Origin: Talpa occidentalis
Lineage: Eukaryota > Chordata > Mammalia > Eulipotyphla > Talpidae
DNA: 64,000 nt
Direction of reading: 5' to 3'
NCBI RefSeq assembly: GCF_014898055.3
Contig: NW_023601322.1
Location: forward strand, 10,187,312-10,251,311
The position numbers and the translations under genes were made by a program. This document shows, piece by piece, positions 1 to 10,807 of this stretch. Position 1 is the stretch's first letter; each line of letters opens with the position of its first letter. Under the pieces are notes generated by a model. That model saw only the letters and a list, made by a program, of their open reading frames with translations. It made no database searches and had not been told where the DNA came from.

Positions 1-440
1 TAAATACCTAGGAGTGGAATTGCTGGATCATATGGAAGCTCTATGTTTAGTAGGCCCAGAAATCTCCACACAGCTCTCCATAGTGGTTGGACCAGTTTGC
101 ACTCCCACCAACAGTGCAGGAGAGTTCCTTTTTCTCCACACCCTCGCCAACATTTGTTGTTGGTAGTTTTTTTAATATGTGCCATTCTCACTGGTGTAAG
201 ATGGTATCTCATGGTAGTTTTGATTTGCATTTCCCTGATGACAAGTGATGTTGAACATTTTTTCATATGCCTGTTGGCCATTTGCATTTCCTCTTCAGAG
301 AAGTTTCTTTTTAGCTCTTCTGCCCATTTTTTGACTGGATTATTTTCTTTGTTGTTGTTGAGTCTCATCAGCTCTTTGCAGATTTTTGTGATCAGTCCTT
401 TATCATTAGTGTTGGGTGCAAAAATGTTCTCCCAGTTGGT
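1..440 (-). mobile_element. Young L1 fragment, 3'-side ORF2 segment, antisense
   Basis: This is a LINE-1 fragment read on the minus strand and cut by the left edge of the window, so its 3' end and tail lie outside. It matches the same part of the L1 copies at 47.1-48.3 kb and 59.6-60.9 kb with only a few differences over about 240 compared bases, which marks a recent insertion. It covers part of the C-terminal region of ORF2, the L1 endonuclease/reverse-transcriptase protein. The match to the other copies stops at base 440, where the orientation flips. The open frame running across this point is an artefact of the join. The copy is dead: it is truncated and inverted. Confidence 0.93.
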
Positions 441-858
441 ATGGTATTGGAACAAGAACAGACATACAGACCAATGGAATCGAATAGAAAATCCAGAAAT
501 AAACCCACAGATTTATGGTCAACTAATCTTTGACAAAGGAGCAAAGACTATGCATTGGAGCAAAGAAAGTTTGTTCAATAAATGGTGCTGGGAAAACTGG
601 GTCGCTACATGCAAAAGAATGAAGCTTGACCACTACCTCACACCATACACAAAAATCAACTCAAAATGGATTAAAGAACTAGACATAAGACCTGAAACCA
701 TAAAATACATAGAAGGAACTATAGGCGAAACACTACGGGATTTGCACATCAAAGACATCTTTACAGACACATCACCCAAAGCAGTGATAGTGAAGGCAAA
801 GATAAACAGCTGGGACTACATCAAATTAAAGAGCTTCTGCACAGCAAAAGAGACAATA
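441..858 (+). mobile_element. Inverted 5' segment of the same young L1
   Basis: From base 441 the same L1 continues in the opposite (sense) orientation. It reads the ORF2 region just upstream of the antisense part, including the stretch beginning [17 protein letters not shown]. The match ends at 858, after which the sequence is unrelated. Relative to the 60.4-kb copy, about 21 bases of L1 are missing between the two segments. A head-to-head junction with a small internal loss is the expected product of twin priming during L1 insertion. The target-site duplication cannot be checked because its left copy is outside the window. Confidence 0.9.
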
Positions 859-1954
859 TGCCATAAATTTTTAATAAATGTTTAATTTTCTTGCTCCACA
901 TGTTCCCAGACATTGCTTCAGTGGTGTGGTGGAGTTCAAGTGGATACAGTGGTTTCTAAGCACAATGGGAGGCAAATATTTTATTTATTAGTTTTACGTT
1001 ATTTGGTACAGTAATGAACCATGGCTGTTGGGATGATTGGATCTCAGTACATGAACACCTTCCAAGTAGAAATGTGTTTTGACAAGATATAGGTTCATAT
1101 TGCCCTTAAAGGTGCCCATATCAGACCACCCCAAGATTCTCACAAGTGATCTCCTCAAGACACCCCACTCTGGCATGCAGAGTAGTTTTAGCCAAACCAA
1201 TGAACTTCCTTCAAGCTGAGAAATTGCTGTCTTTGTTTAAGTCCCTCACCCTCTCCCTAATCAAAGATAAGGTCGTCATGTTCTGTGCTCCTGGTCCTTT
1301 TCCGAAGCAAGAAAGCAATCATGATTCCACTTTTTATGACCAAGAAGAATGTAGTTTGGAGGTGGTATCATCGGTTGTAGGTTCATCATTGAACAGGTTT
1401 TTTTCATCTTTATGCTGAGAGCAAGGATGACGTCACCCCTCCTAGTTTGACATGTGTTGTCTCCCCTCTTTTTTGAGGCCCCATGTCCCTAAAAGCAGGA
1501 TAAAGACCTCAGCCCACTCCATTATTCTTTAGAATTTACAACCATCTAAGTTCTCCATTTGCATGTTATTATATTTTGACCTTTTCTCCTACTAATTTTG
1601 TCTGATGTTAATTGGTTCAGCCATCCAGCCTTAGAAGAACCCAGATGGGGAGGGGTCTTTGCCCCTGCATGCTGGCAATTTTAAAAAACCACTTTACTCC
1701 AAAATTACCTTTGACAATTATTGTTGTTTATTGATTCCTTTTCATGTTTGCAGTACCAGAATCAAAGTTATGTTCTTGCCCAGTTTCAGAGTTGCTGCTT
1801 GAATCAATCAGAATTATTTTCTGTGGATTCAAAACTTCCCTCAGTATAACCCAATAAACACAAAACATGTTTAGTTATTTGGTTCCATAAAACATATTTC
1901 CCCCTATTATTATTTTTCACCTAATTTGCCCTTCCCCAGAAATTTCACTGCAGG
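859..1954. other. No gene or repeat recognised
   Basis: This is AT-rich flanking DNA. Short open frames on both strands (up to 90 codons, at 1146-1418) have no motif or family resemblance I recognise and overlap one another in opposite directions. Nothing here is supported as functional. Confidence 0.5.
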
Positions 1955-3110
1955 TTTTTTTTTTTTTTTTAGTTTTTTTAAGAAAAATCTCTGTATTTAA
2001 ACAGGGATATATCTGCTCAAAATGACTCTGTTCTTTCCAAGACAGGCTTTTGAACCAAAATTCATGTATTATAGCTGCATGTCAAAATAGTAAGTGAACT
2101 TTTTAATATTTGTTAATAACTGTCATTATGAGAAAGACATATGACATTGTAGGTCCAAGTGCCTAGAGTTGCACAAGACCCTGTTACAGTTCAAAGACAA
2201 AGCAATCCCACAGTTACACAGTACAAATACTTATGCAGTCAAAGGCACAATCACCATGGCCCACTTTTTAATTTATTACGAGACCTCTTCTGTCACAGTC
2301 TTCACAGGCTGCAAATTTTTCATGTCTGCATCATGTAAGAATGGTGCTGTTTTTTTTTTTTTCTTTCACCAACAGTGACATGTCACTGGTAAATCATTAC
2401 CCTCATCACCTCAAATAACTCAAAGCTTGCCTGTCAAAATGCAGCAAAGAGTTCACATGATTACAAATAGGCTTATCATCACCAATCTGAGGCAATAGTG
2501 AATTGTACCAAATAAAACAAGTCACTTTGAACTAAGAGAGTCGCTGGCTTTCCCCGGGTTGTACATGTCCCATGGACATGACAATAACCCTCCAAATTTC
2601 ATACTGCACAGGTAAGGCCCTTTATTCTTCTCATAGTGATTATAGCAGTAGACTGAGACCTCTACCACCTCCATGCCAGTCTTTCTTATGACCAAATGTG
2701 CATATTTGCTAGAAATCTTGGCATTCCCTGTGTCCAGAAATAAACAGTTATTTGGACACCCTGCATTGTTTTCTAGCCAACCAGTGTCGCAGCCATAGTC
2801 ATTCATTGTCTTCATTCCTAACCATATGACAAAAGCAGGCAGCAACGGTGCAGTACTGAATTCCTTGTGCTCTATGATGATTCTCCTCAAGTCAAAATGT
2901 TGTTAACTGTGCCAAGCACATCTCTTGTTGGTTTTCCTTTGCATAATTTTTTCAGCTACAGACTCAAGTGATTCCTGGAGTAGATTTATATATCTGTTTG
3001 GAAATAGTCACTGACTTTTTCATTGGTAAATGTGCCCTTACATCTGTACGCAAAGCCAAAAGCAATTAGTATTCCAGTTGAGTTCAGATTATAGCAAATG
3101 ATATAAGCAT
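1955..3110 (-). pseudogene. Possible decayed processed retrocopy, antisense, parent gene unknown
   Basis: On the minus strand a 122-codon open frame (2890 to 2522) has several cysteines and an amino-acid mix that looks protein-like, with segments such as CPNNCLFLDTGN and EVVEVSVYCYNHYEK. Protein-like stretches continue in other frames both upstream (to about 3110) and downstream (to about 2400), as a frameshifted coding sequence would. Further downstream on the minus strand the DNA becomes 3'-UTR-like and ends at a 16-base T run on the plus strand (1955-1970), which reads as a poly(A) tail. A second T run lies at 2350-2362. No flanking duplication was found. I could not identify a parent gene. 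Chance open frames plus an unrelated T run remain a real alternative. Confidence 0.22.
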
Positions 3111-5439
3111 ATGGCCAAATATTCCTTTCATGCCAGCTTCTACTTGCTAGTTTTCACTTCTTGAGTCAATAAAGCAATCAATTCTGTCAAAAAAGAAAAT
3201 TCAATAAGAAAATCTTTTACTATATAACTGTAATTATAGATGAGCAATTTCTTTTGTAAAAGAAAAAAAATGAACATAAATATAGTAACTCCCTTATAGA
3301 TCATTCAACAGAACATGAAAGCTATGCAAATAAAAATGACTGTATTTTCATTATTCCTTACATAGAAATTCACAAGGGAGGGATTTGAACATTCTTTGTT
3401 CCTGACTAAATCATTGTGGTATGTCATCATGGTAGTTTATATACAGAAGGAAAAACATTGTAAATATGTTGGATAAAGCAATAATTTAAAAACTGAATAC
3501 TCTTCCTTCAACACATTGATTCCATCATTAAAGTTCCATCTGTGAGCTGATTTAGAAAATATTGAACTGAATTGCTTCCCAAAGTCTTTGGCACTATGTA
3601 AGTTACATTCTCACTGTCCCGGCTTAATGACCTGATTATTAGTATCTGCTTCATGTGAGTTCTGTGAACATACCCAGGTATTGTTGACTTTGTATCAAAA
3701 ACAGAGAATCATTTGCTAGAGAATAGGTCTACATTTCATCAATTTTATTATTCTTCTTGGGCTGTTTTGCTCATGATGTGCAACTTAAAATTAATGTAAT
3801 GCTCTGCTTTGGTTGTAATCCAAACCATGAAAGTAAAAAGCAATTATTTTATTTATACAATAATTAATTGAAGGAATTTAATGTGTTGAATTTTTGTAGA
3901 GTTAAATCCTAGTGACTTTAACCTTAGCATTCTTATTAAGAGAATCAATTAGCCTGATTGCTAGTTCTTTCTTCACCCTGGGTAACCCTGCAATGTTCAA
4001 TGCAAGGACATTCCATTAATACTTTCTTCAGGGAGGAAGGGAAACTGGTGGCAAAAGTATGAAAATGGAGTCAGAAGCTTACTTCTACAGATGTGTTTGG
4101 ACAAATCTCATTTAAATAAAAATCTTTGCATCAAAAGCTCATCCTATATATGGTGCTAAAAAGTGAAGTAAATGAAAAAATAATGCGTAAGATTGGACAT
4201 TTGTGGTATCTAAAAAATGGTATCTCTTGGTGATAAAACTACTCAACTGGATGGGTTAATTCACTCATGTGTGTCCTCTTTTTGGTAGGGGAGTCAGCGT
4301 GGATTAATGTTACCACATTGAATTTTCTGAGTAGGGGGTTTCAACAGAGGATCCATTTGTTGGTCCACTGTATAGGGGTCTGCTGAACTTCCTAAGTTGT
4401 GTGACATATTTTTTTCTGGTAACAAAGTCCATCATTTCCAAGTTCTCTAAAGAGCTGATACCTCAAAGAACTTAGAATCTCTATTCGTCACTGGTGAGGG
4501 ATTATGGTGATCACAGTGATTAAGCCACATTTTGTTTACAAATACATCAGTCCATATCCAGTGCCAAAATCTTATGGTTCATCCTCCTAAGAGAATTAAG
4601 AATAGTCTTTCACATTAGACATCTTTTTAAATTCCCACACTTTGAGGGCCCCAGCTGGTTCCAGCGTCCTGAGCTGGAAAGCTGAATGTCATCATTGCTG
4701 GTTTTGCTTAGTCACTCCCAACCGCCAGTTAGCCAATCATGTTGTGTGACTTCTGCATCCTGTATTCCTCCCGAATCTGAAATTATTTTCTGTCTTCAAG
4801 CATCCTCATAATTTCTCACTGAGTTTATTGCATTTACTTCCAAGTAGATCTCTGCATACAATCCAGGACAAGTGATTTTTCCAATGTACAAATCTGATAA
4901 AATTACCCTCCCTCCATGTGTGATAAAACCTCTCACCTTTGTCTGTACTTGAACAGAGATATTACTAATGGCACAAAGGCAAAAATCCATATGGCATAAT
5001 ATATGGCCTTATAATGAAAAACATTGTATACTTTCATTTTCTTTCTGTTATCACTTAAAAATTAATTTTTTGAAGTAGGATGACCTATCTTTTGGTGTAA
5101 CTTGCCTTCTAAGTGACGGTTCAATAAGGACACAGTTGGAAAAATAGTTTGTTGCATGGAAAATAGCCAAATAACTAATGTAGGATGCTAGGAAGATTTT
5201 CCCTGTCTGGCTTTCTGGAGGAAGTGAGGTTTATTTGAGATGTTAAGGGGGAATCCTCTATAATCGGAGGAGAAAGTGTTCTAAGTAGTGGAAACAGCTT
5301 ATATCACTGTTCACACTATTGCCAGGAAAAATGTCTGTCTCTCACACTTGGCTATAAATGTTCAACGAATACTCATGGAGTTTTGACTTTTGGGGGTGAA
5401 TTTAGTGAAAATGATCCCAAGCCTGTCCCCTTCCCTATT
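3111..5439. other. AT-rich DNA, nothing recognised
   Basis: I see no coding sequence, RNA gene or clear repeat. The 64-codon minus-strand frame at 4796-4990 has no recognisable motif. Highly diverged interspersed repeats may be present below the level I can call by eye. Confidence 0.5.
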
Positions 5440-5895
5440 TTCACACTCTCTTTCAATGTCATTTTGCAGTCCATCCTCTCAGGGATTTTCTGCTCCTCTT
5501 TTTAACACTGGGCTGGTCTTGTGACTTCCTTTAGTAAACAAAATGTAACAGAAGTGGTGGTAAAGTTTTGCACCTAGACCTCAGGAGACTTTTCAGTTTC
5601 TCTCTTCAGTCCTTACCCGACTTCATTTTGAAGATGCCTTAACTAGTTTGCTGCAGGTGAGAGATGACACAGGGTCAGAAATGAATTCTCCTAGTTGAGG
5701 TCATCCTGTACCCATCAGCTGGCAGTTGCAGGCTGCAGGCACATGAGTAAGCCTACCCTAAACCAGGAGCACCACCCAGCTAAGCCCATCTCAGATGGCC
5801 ACCCCACAAAATCATGAGCTAAATCAATCACTGAATTTTTTTAAGCTACTAGGTCTTGGTTGGTTTGTTGGGCATTAAAAGCTAACATGTACCAA
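5440..5895 (+). mobile_element. MLT1-type LTR (ERVL-MaLR), old
   Basis: The sequence follows the layout of an MLT1 long terminal repeat. A block reading GGTCTTGTGACTTCCTTTAG comes early, then CTCAGGAGACTTTTCAG. Near the end come CACATGAGTAAGCC, CACCCAGCTAAGCCC and the terminal motif AAGCTACTAGGTCTTGG with GGTTTGTTGGGCATTAAAAGC. MLT1 elements are ancient non-coding LTRs shared by placental mammals. Many differences from the remembered consensus fit great age. The left boundary is approximate, and the subfamily is not assigned. Confidence 0.75.
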
Positions 5896-7689
5896 AAAGC
5901 TGATCATTTAAATTTGTAAAGTAAAATCAATTTTGAGAAATAGGTTCAAATGTATGAGTTACAAGTGACTTGACCTAATGAATTATTACATTAGTGCCCT
6001 GCTGTCTGGACTGCACTTAAAACTACAAACTGGAGATGGGAAAATAGTGGTATTTTGGAAGTCAGTCTGTCTTTCTTCCTCTTTTCCTCTGTAAAAGAAT
6101 ATATCATACCCAGTCTGTTTTTATGCTCAATATTAGCAGATAATGCTCTAGATAATAAAGACTTGATAAATTTTGACTAGCTCTTTTGACAGTATTGAAT
6201 ATCTAGGACCATTAGGAAAAAATTTACTTAAGAAAATCTAATGTTAGTAAATCCAAGAGTCTGAATAAAGGCAATTTTATTTAGTAATTATGTATCTTCA
6301 TCCTTCTATTAAGTCACTGCTTAATTGATTAGCCAACCATTTAAATAAACAAGCATTTCTTATTAGTTGAGCATAGTGCTAGATTCTACTATGGGGGACA
6401 TAAAGGTAACTGTCCTTCTTTTATAAGACTTATCATTTATATTGCATGTCAGCGATACGGACCTTGAATTATAAATTATAAATGATGATCTTGAACCTTG
6501 GACTATTAACCATAATTCCAGAAAGAATAGATAAAAGTATAGTAAAAGAGGCAAAACTAGGGAGTAAGAGAATATTATTAGTCTGACTTAAGAGATTGAG
6601 AAAGGCTTTATGGAACAGTTGATTTCTAAACTATATTTTGAGTGACTTATTAATGATATTTTCCTAGGAAAATAAAGTTGGATAAGGTAGTCTATAGTGA
6701 CATAGAGATTTAGTTTTCTTTCATCTGTTCCCCACATCTAAAATAAGTGTTCCAGAAATAGCTGTCTGATCAATGTATAAACCATTGAATAAGACAAGTT
6801 GAAATTTTGATGTTTCTACTGTCGGCAATGGAATATATACACAGGGGTACCATTAAATATGACAATAAACACCCATGGACATTCACGCTTTAGTGCCAGG
6901 GAGATAAATGGTAAAGAAGGCAAAACAAACAAATTAGGGGTTCAAATAGTCATGGACCATGGAGTGAATGGGAAGACCTTTCATCTTGGTTGCAAGGGGC
7001 ATTTAAGCATGATACCTGAAGAAGTCACAGTAATATTTGATCTTTTCTCACTAGCCTTAGCTTGTAAATTTTTACTCTACATTGTGAAAATTTTTAACAA
7101 TGTATCTACCTTAATATTATCTTAGCCTGTCTACTTAAGGATAAATTTATATTTCACCTTGGGAATATATAATGCATGTACTCATAATTACACTACTTGA
7201 GAAGTCAAATGGAGACACTTTCATGCACAACAATCTGTATTCTTGGGGATGTTGATGGTTTTCTTACTCTGTCTGAAATCTAGTTTTACACTTACTTAGG
7301 TGAAGTTACAGATAACTGCATAATTTGATTAATTTATCACAAACTGTGTTTATAATAGTGTGTCCATTTTTCTCTTTCTTTATCAGGATAATGGGATCCA
7401 AAGGATCCCAATAAGGTTTAAGGGTAGATATCCAAGTGACTCTCTGGTTTATTTCTTATCTAGGCTTTATACTTGATGGATCAAATTCTCCTGGTTCACA
7501 TCAGCTTCCTAAACATACTGTTGCTTGAGGTCAAAGACATGAGTGAAAATAAATAAAATCAGTATGCCGATGAGCTCTGTGAACAGTCCTGACAGACCAG
7601 AATTTGCACTAGGATTGGTTGATAGGCATGTCAGGGGTTCAAATGACTGCCATAATTTGGCAGAATAAGGCAAATGCATGCACAGAAGA
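5896..7689. other. AT-rich DNA, nothing recognised
   Basis: There are no gene-like features. The 88-codon plus-strand frame at 6859-7125 has no recognisable motif. A few stretches around 6.3-6.7 kb have the flavour of very old L2 or similar repeats but cannot be assigned. Confidence 0.45.
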
Positions 7690-9250
7690 CTGTGATTAGG
7701 GAAGCAGACACTCCTGGGAACACAAAACTGTGAGAACAGCTGTACATTTCATAGACAGTGTTCCACATAGAAGGGACACGGCTGCTGTGCTCGAGAAGGA
7801 ATAGGCAGAAGCTTGTGTTGGCAGCAATGGGGATTCACTTCTTGTGCCAGGACAGACTTTGCAAGAGCAGCTGCATGACTGCTGGGTAACATCCCACATA
7901 AAGTGAGACAGAATCTAGTCTTGGAAGGGATGGAATTTGCTTTAAAGGCCAGAGAGGGCTCAGACCAAAACCAGAAAACTTCCAGTGTGTGTATATTTGC
8001 ACTTGCTGACTGGCATTCCTTCACTACCCTGGAATTTTTGGGTCCGCTTTCCTAACTTTTTGCCAGGAATGAGTGTTAGGCATGCTTTTCAGCATTGATT
8101 ATGGGTATCCAAAGTTGGGAATCCAGATTTCTGTTACAAAGAGGATTTTGTGACTTATTGACTTATCACCATTTTATCGATTCCAATTCACAATCCAAGG
8201 TGGACTTTAAGAAACCGGAGTTGAAGATTCCCTCCCACTGAGCACACCCAGTTCCTGGATCGAGAGGGAACCGTGAAAGCTTTGTTGACCTGAGCCAGGC
8301 TATTTTCCTATGAACAGAAAATTATTGCAAGAATTTTGAAAGGATATCTCTGGGAATTCAAGGAGAAACAGGATCAATGAGAAAAATGATTATTGAAGTC
8401 AATACAGACACTGTGGGAAAGTGGAAACAGTCGGGAGATGCTCAGGTTCAGAAAATGGGGCTCTTCCTACTCTGACCTGAGTGCTTTGCAGGTTATAAAG
8501 CCGAGGGGTTAAAGAAATGCTTGAGTGACCTAAGACACAGGAAACAAAGTCAGATCCTGTTGTTGGTGGAAAAGAAAATAAACCAGCAATGCTTACACTA
8601 TTATCAAAACAGAAAAAGCTACTCACGTCCCAGTGAATTTTGAAGATGAGGAGAGCAGAGTCAGGGAGAGCTGTTGGAGTGTCACACTTTTCTCATGACT
8701 CCTCAGGGACAGATTTAGGAAGAAACAAAAGTGCAGTGCCAAATTCTGAGGCCCCACGGAGAGGGATTCCACTCCAATGCAGACATGGAGGGAAGACTTG
8801 TCTTCATTAATCAGAAATTAAAAGATGAAAACAAGTTCCTGTTCATTACTCAAGAGTCACAAGAGTCACGGTATTGGCAGAATCAGTCTGACTTCATATT
8901 CTGATGGCGAACTCTGAAAGTAGATCCAGAGATTGGGCTCAAAGAGGGTCTGAAATTTAAAGGATTGCAGGTTGCAATGTGGGTTATCCTGTTCACAGCA
9001 GGGAGAAGAGTCCAGAAAAGATGCGTCTCTAAGTCCACATTGGATTCCAGGATAGAGGGGAACGCGTCGCTGGATTGGGACCACCAAGTAAGGAATTGTG
9101 CAGGGCCCCACACAAGCAGTGGGCACCTTCTGCCTGCATGACTGACCTCTCTGTGGGCACTGTCACCAAACACAAAGGCAACGTTTCTGGGTCTAAGCTT
9201 TGATGGAATTGGGCTCAGAGCGCAGGCAGCTATACTGATCAATTTTAGTT
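7690..9250. other. Unassigned G+C-richer block, possible old LTR/ERV remnant
   Basis: This block is visibly richer in G and C than its flanks and contains several overlapping minus-strand frames of 75-119 codons, none with a recognisable motif. The longer frames overlap each other in different phases (8866-9126 and 8883-9242), which argues against all of them being coding. The texture resembles old LTR or retroviral UTR sequence, but I saw no terminal repeats, primer-binding site or polypurine tract. A lost exon or a lineage-specific repeat is also possible. Confidence 0.3.
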
Positions 9251-9479
9251 CTGAGCTTTTGTGTGTTTCCAGATCTTATGGTTGTTATTTATATGTATTT
9301 TGACAGCTCCCAGGAACTATGAACAGATTGTGCTTAACTTGGAAGAGTCCGTCATAACTTCCAGTGGAAGTGCACAAGGCTGCCATTACCCCCAGGCTGC
9401 AGTTGCTCAAGAAGAGACAGAAACACCATCCAGGAATGCGGGTAAGACCCCCTCAATCTGGGATGGAGCCGCATAATAA

Positions 9480-10500
9480 GAAAAACACAATCAACAGAAA
9501 TTTTGGAAATGTCTGCTTTGTGTCAGGCACTGTTCTCCGTGCTCACAGTCAGGATCTGTGACCCTTGGTGCCTATATTCATGACAAACAATAAATATGGT
9601 AAAAAGAAATACATGTGGGGAGAGAAAGAAAACGTAAAGAATAAGGTAAGGGCAGTGGGTTAGGATGCCAGCAAAAGGGTCTGGGGTCAGTTTGCAGTGT
9701 TGAATAGAGCATTATAAATAGGCTTCATTTAGAAAACATTACTCAAGGGCCTCCCTGGTGGCCTAAGGGTAAGGTTTAGCACAATCACCACTACAGCCTG
9801 AGTTCCATCCCTGGCCAGGGAGCTAACACACACACACGTCATAGCCGACCTCTCCTATCTTGCCCTCTGCTCCCCTCAGCAGTGTATTTCAGTACATCTG
9901 CCTGTTCTGCTCCCCATTGCATTTCCAGTGAATCCTCTCACCCCCCACCTCTAGCCCTCATCCTAGTTCTTCTACACAAAAATAAATAGATAAAATTGAA
10001 AACAAAACAAAATGTCACTCATGTAACAACTTGAAAGAGTGAGGGGATTAGACTCCTGGGGAAGGCATCATAGGGATAGGGATGGGTTTCCAGATAGAGG
10101 TGCCGGAGTGTCAGAGGAACATCGGAGTCCATAGGAGGCCACAGTGACAGGACTAGAGTGAGAGAGGGAGCCAGGAGCAGGAGGACAACTATACATAACA
10201 GTAAGAATTTGGGATTTCATTTTAGTGAAATGGAAGGATATGTGAGTATCTGAGTGAAGGGATAATGTGATTTGAATTATTTTATAAGGATTGTCCATTT
10301 GTGTGTAGGAGAGTAAGGTAGGAGGATCAAGGCACTCTCTCGTGTGGTAGCTGTGGAAGTGGGGTGATTGGCCCTCTTTTGAATCTTTATGAAAGGCAGG
10401 GAGTGAGATTTGCTGAATGGTGTGCAGTGTGAGAGAAAGATGGGAATTTTTGGTGCAACCAAATGAAGGCAGGAATGAATGTTTGCTGGGGTGGACAAGG
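9480..10500 (-). mobile_element. L2 LINE remnant, antisense, carrying a SINE
   Basis: Around 10190-10370 the sequence follows the antisense of the L2 3' region: a stretch like GGGATTTCATTTTAGTG, then ATGTGATTTGAATTATTTTA and GTGTAGGAGAGTAAGGTAGG. The DNA left of the SINE at 9747-10012 (roughly 9560-9746) has a similar character and is probably the same element. L2 is a CR1-like non-LTR retrotransposon inactive since early mammalian evolution. Boundaries are approximate. A frame at 10277-10498 is part of this repeat and not a gene. Confidence 0.55.
9747..10012 (+). mobile_element. tRNA-like SINE, older subfamily
   Basis: The element begins GGGCCTCCCTGGTGGCC and has the shared core CCCCTCAGCAGTGTATTTCAG. 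It ends in the older-type tail (CATCCTAGTTCTTCTACACA followed by A-rich AAATAAATAG). The tRNA-like head is badly decayed and lacks a good A box. It sits inside an antisense L2. Flanking duplication is only loosely visible (ATTACTCA against GTCACTCA), which also suggests age. Confidence 0.85.
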
Positions 10501-10544
10501 ATGTGGGTATAGTAGGTTTGGAAGATTAAGAATTCACTTATGAA

Positions 10545-10795
10545 GGGCCTCCCCTGGTGGCGCAGTGGTTGAATGCTGGGCTGCGAACCTGCCCGCAGCC
10601 TCTGCAGTGCCAGTTCAATTCCCGGCCACCAGCGAGGGTCCTACATGGCACGCAGACCTCTCCTGCCGCCCGCTGCTCCCCTCAGCAGTGTATTTCGTCT
10701 ATTCCTCACTCTGGCTCTGGTAAATTCTCTCACCCTCCTGCGCATCTGACTGTACCCAGCACATGTATGAATAAATAAATAAATCTTAAAAAAAG
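10545..10795 (+). mobile_element. tRNA-like SINE, younger subfamily, with 12-bp target duplication
   Basis: This is a full-length copy. The head GGGCCTCCCCTGGTGGCGC is followed by a perfect polymerase III A box (TGGCGCAGTGG, 10558-10568), a near-match B box, the core CTCCCCTCAGCAGTGTATTTC, and a tail of ATAAATAAATAAATC plus A run. The 12-base duplication GAATTCACTTAT flanks it exactly, at 10530-10541 and 10796-10807. That is the signature of L1-mediated insertion. The 73-codon frame inside it is a by-product of the SINE sequence. Confidence 0.93.
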
Positions 10796-10807
10796 GAATT
10801 CACTTAT

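Noticed and set aside
43..885. 280-codon open frame at the left edge
   Set aside because: It is a chimera that runs antisense through L1 ORF2, across the inversion junction, then sense through ORF2. It is not a gene.
8866..9242. Two overlapping minus-strand frames of 86 and 119 codons as a candidate exon
   Set aside because: They overlap in different phases, neither has a motif, and neither is bounded by convincing splice sites together with an open frame.
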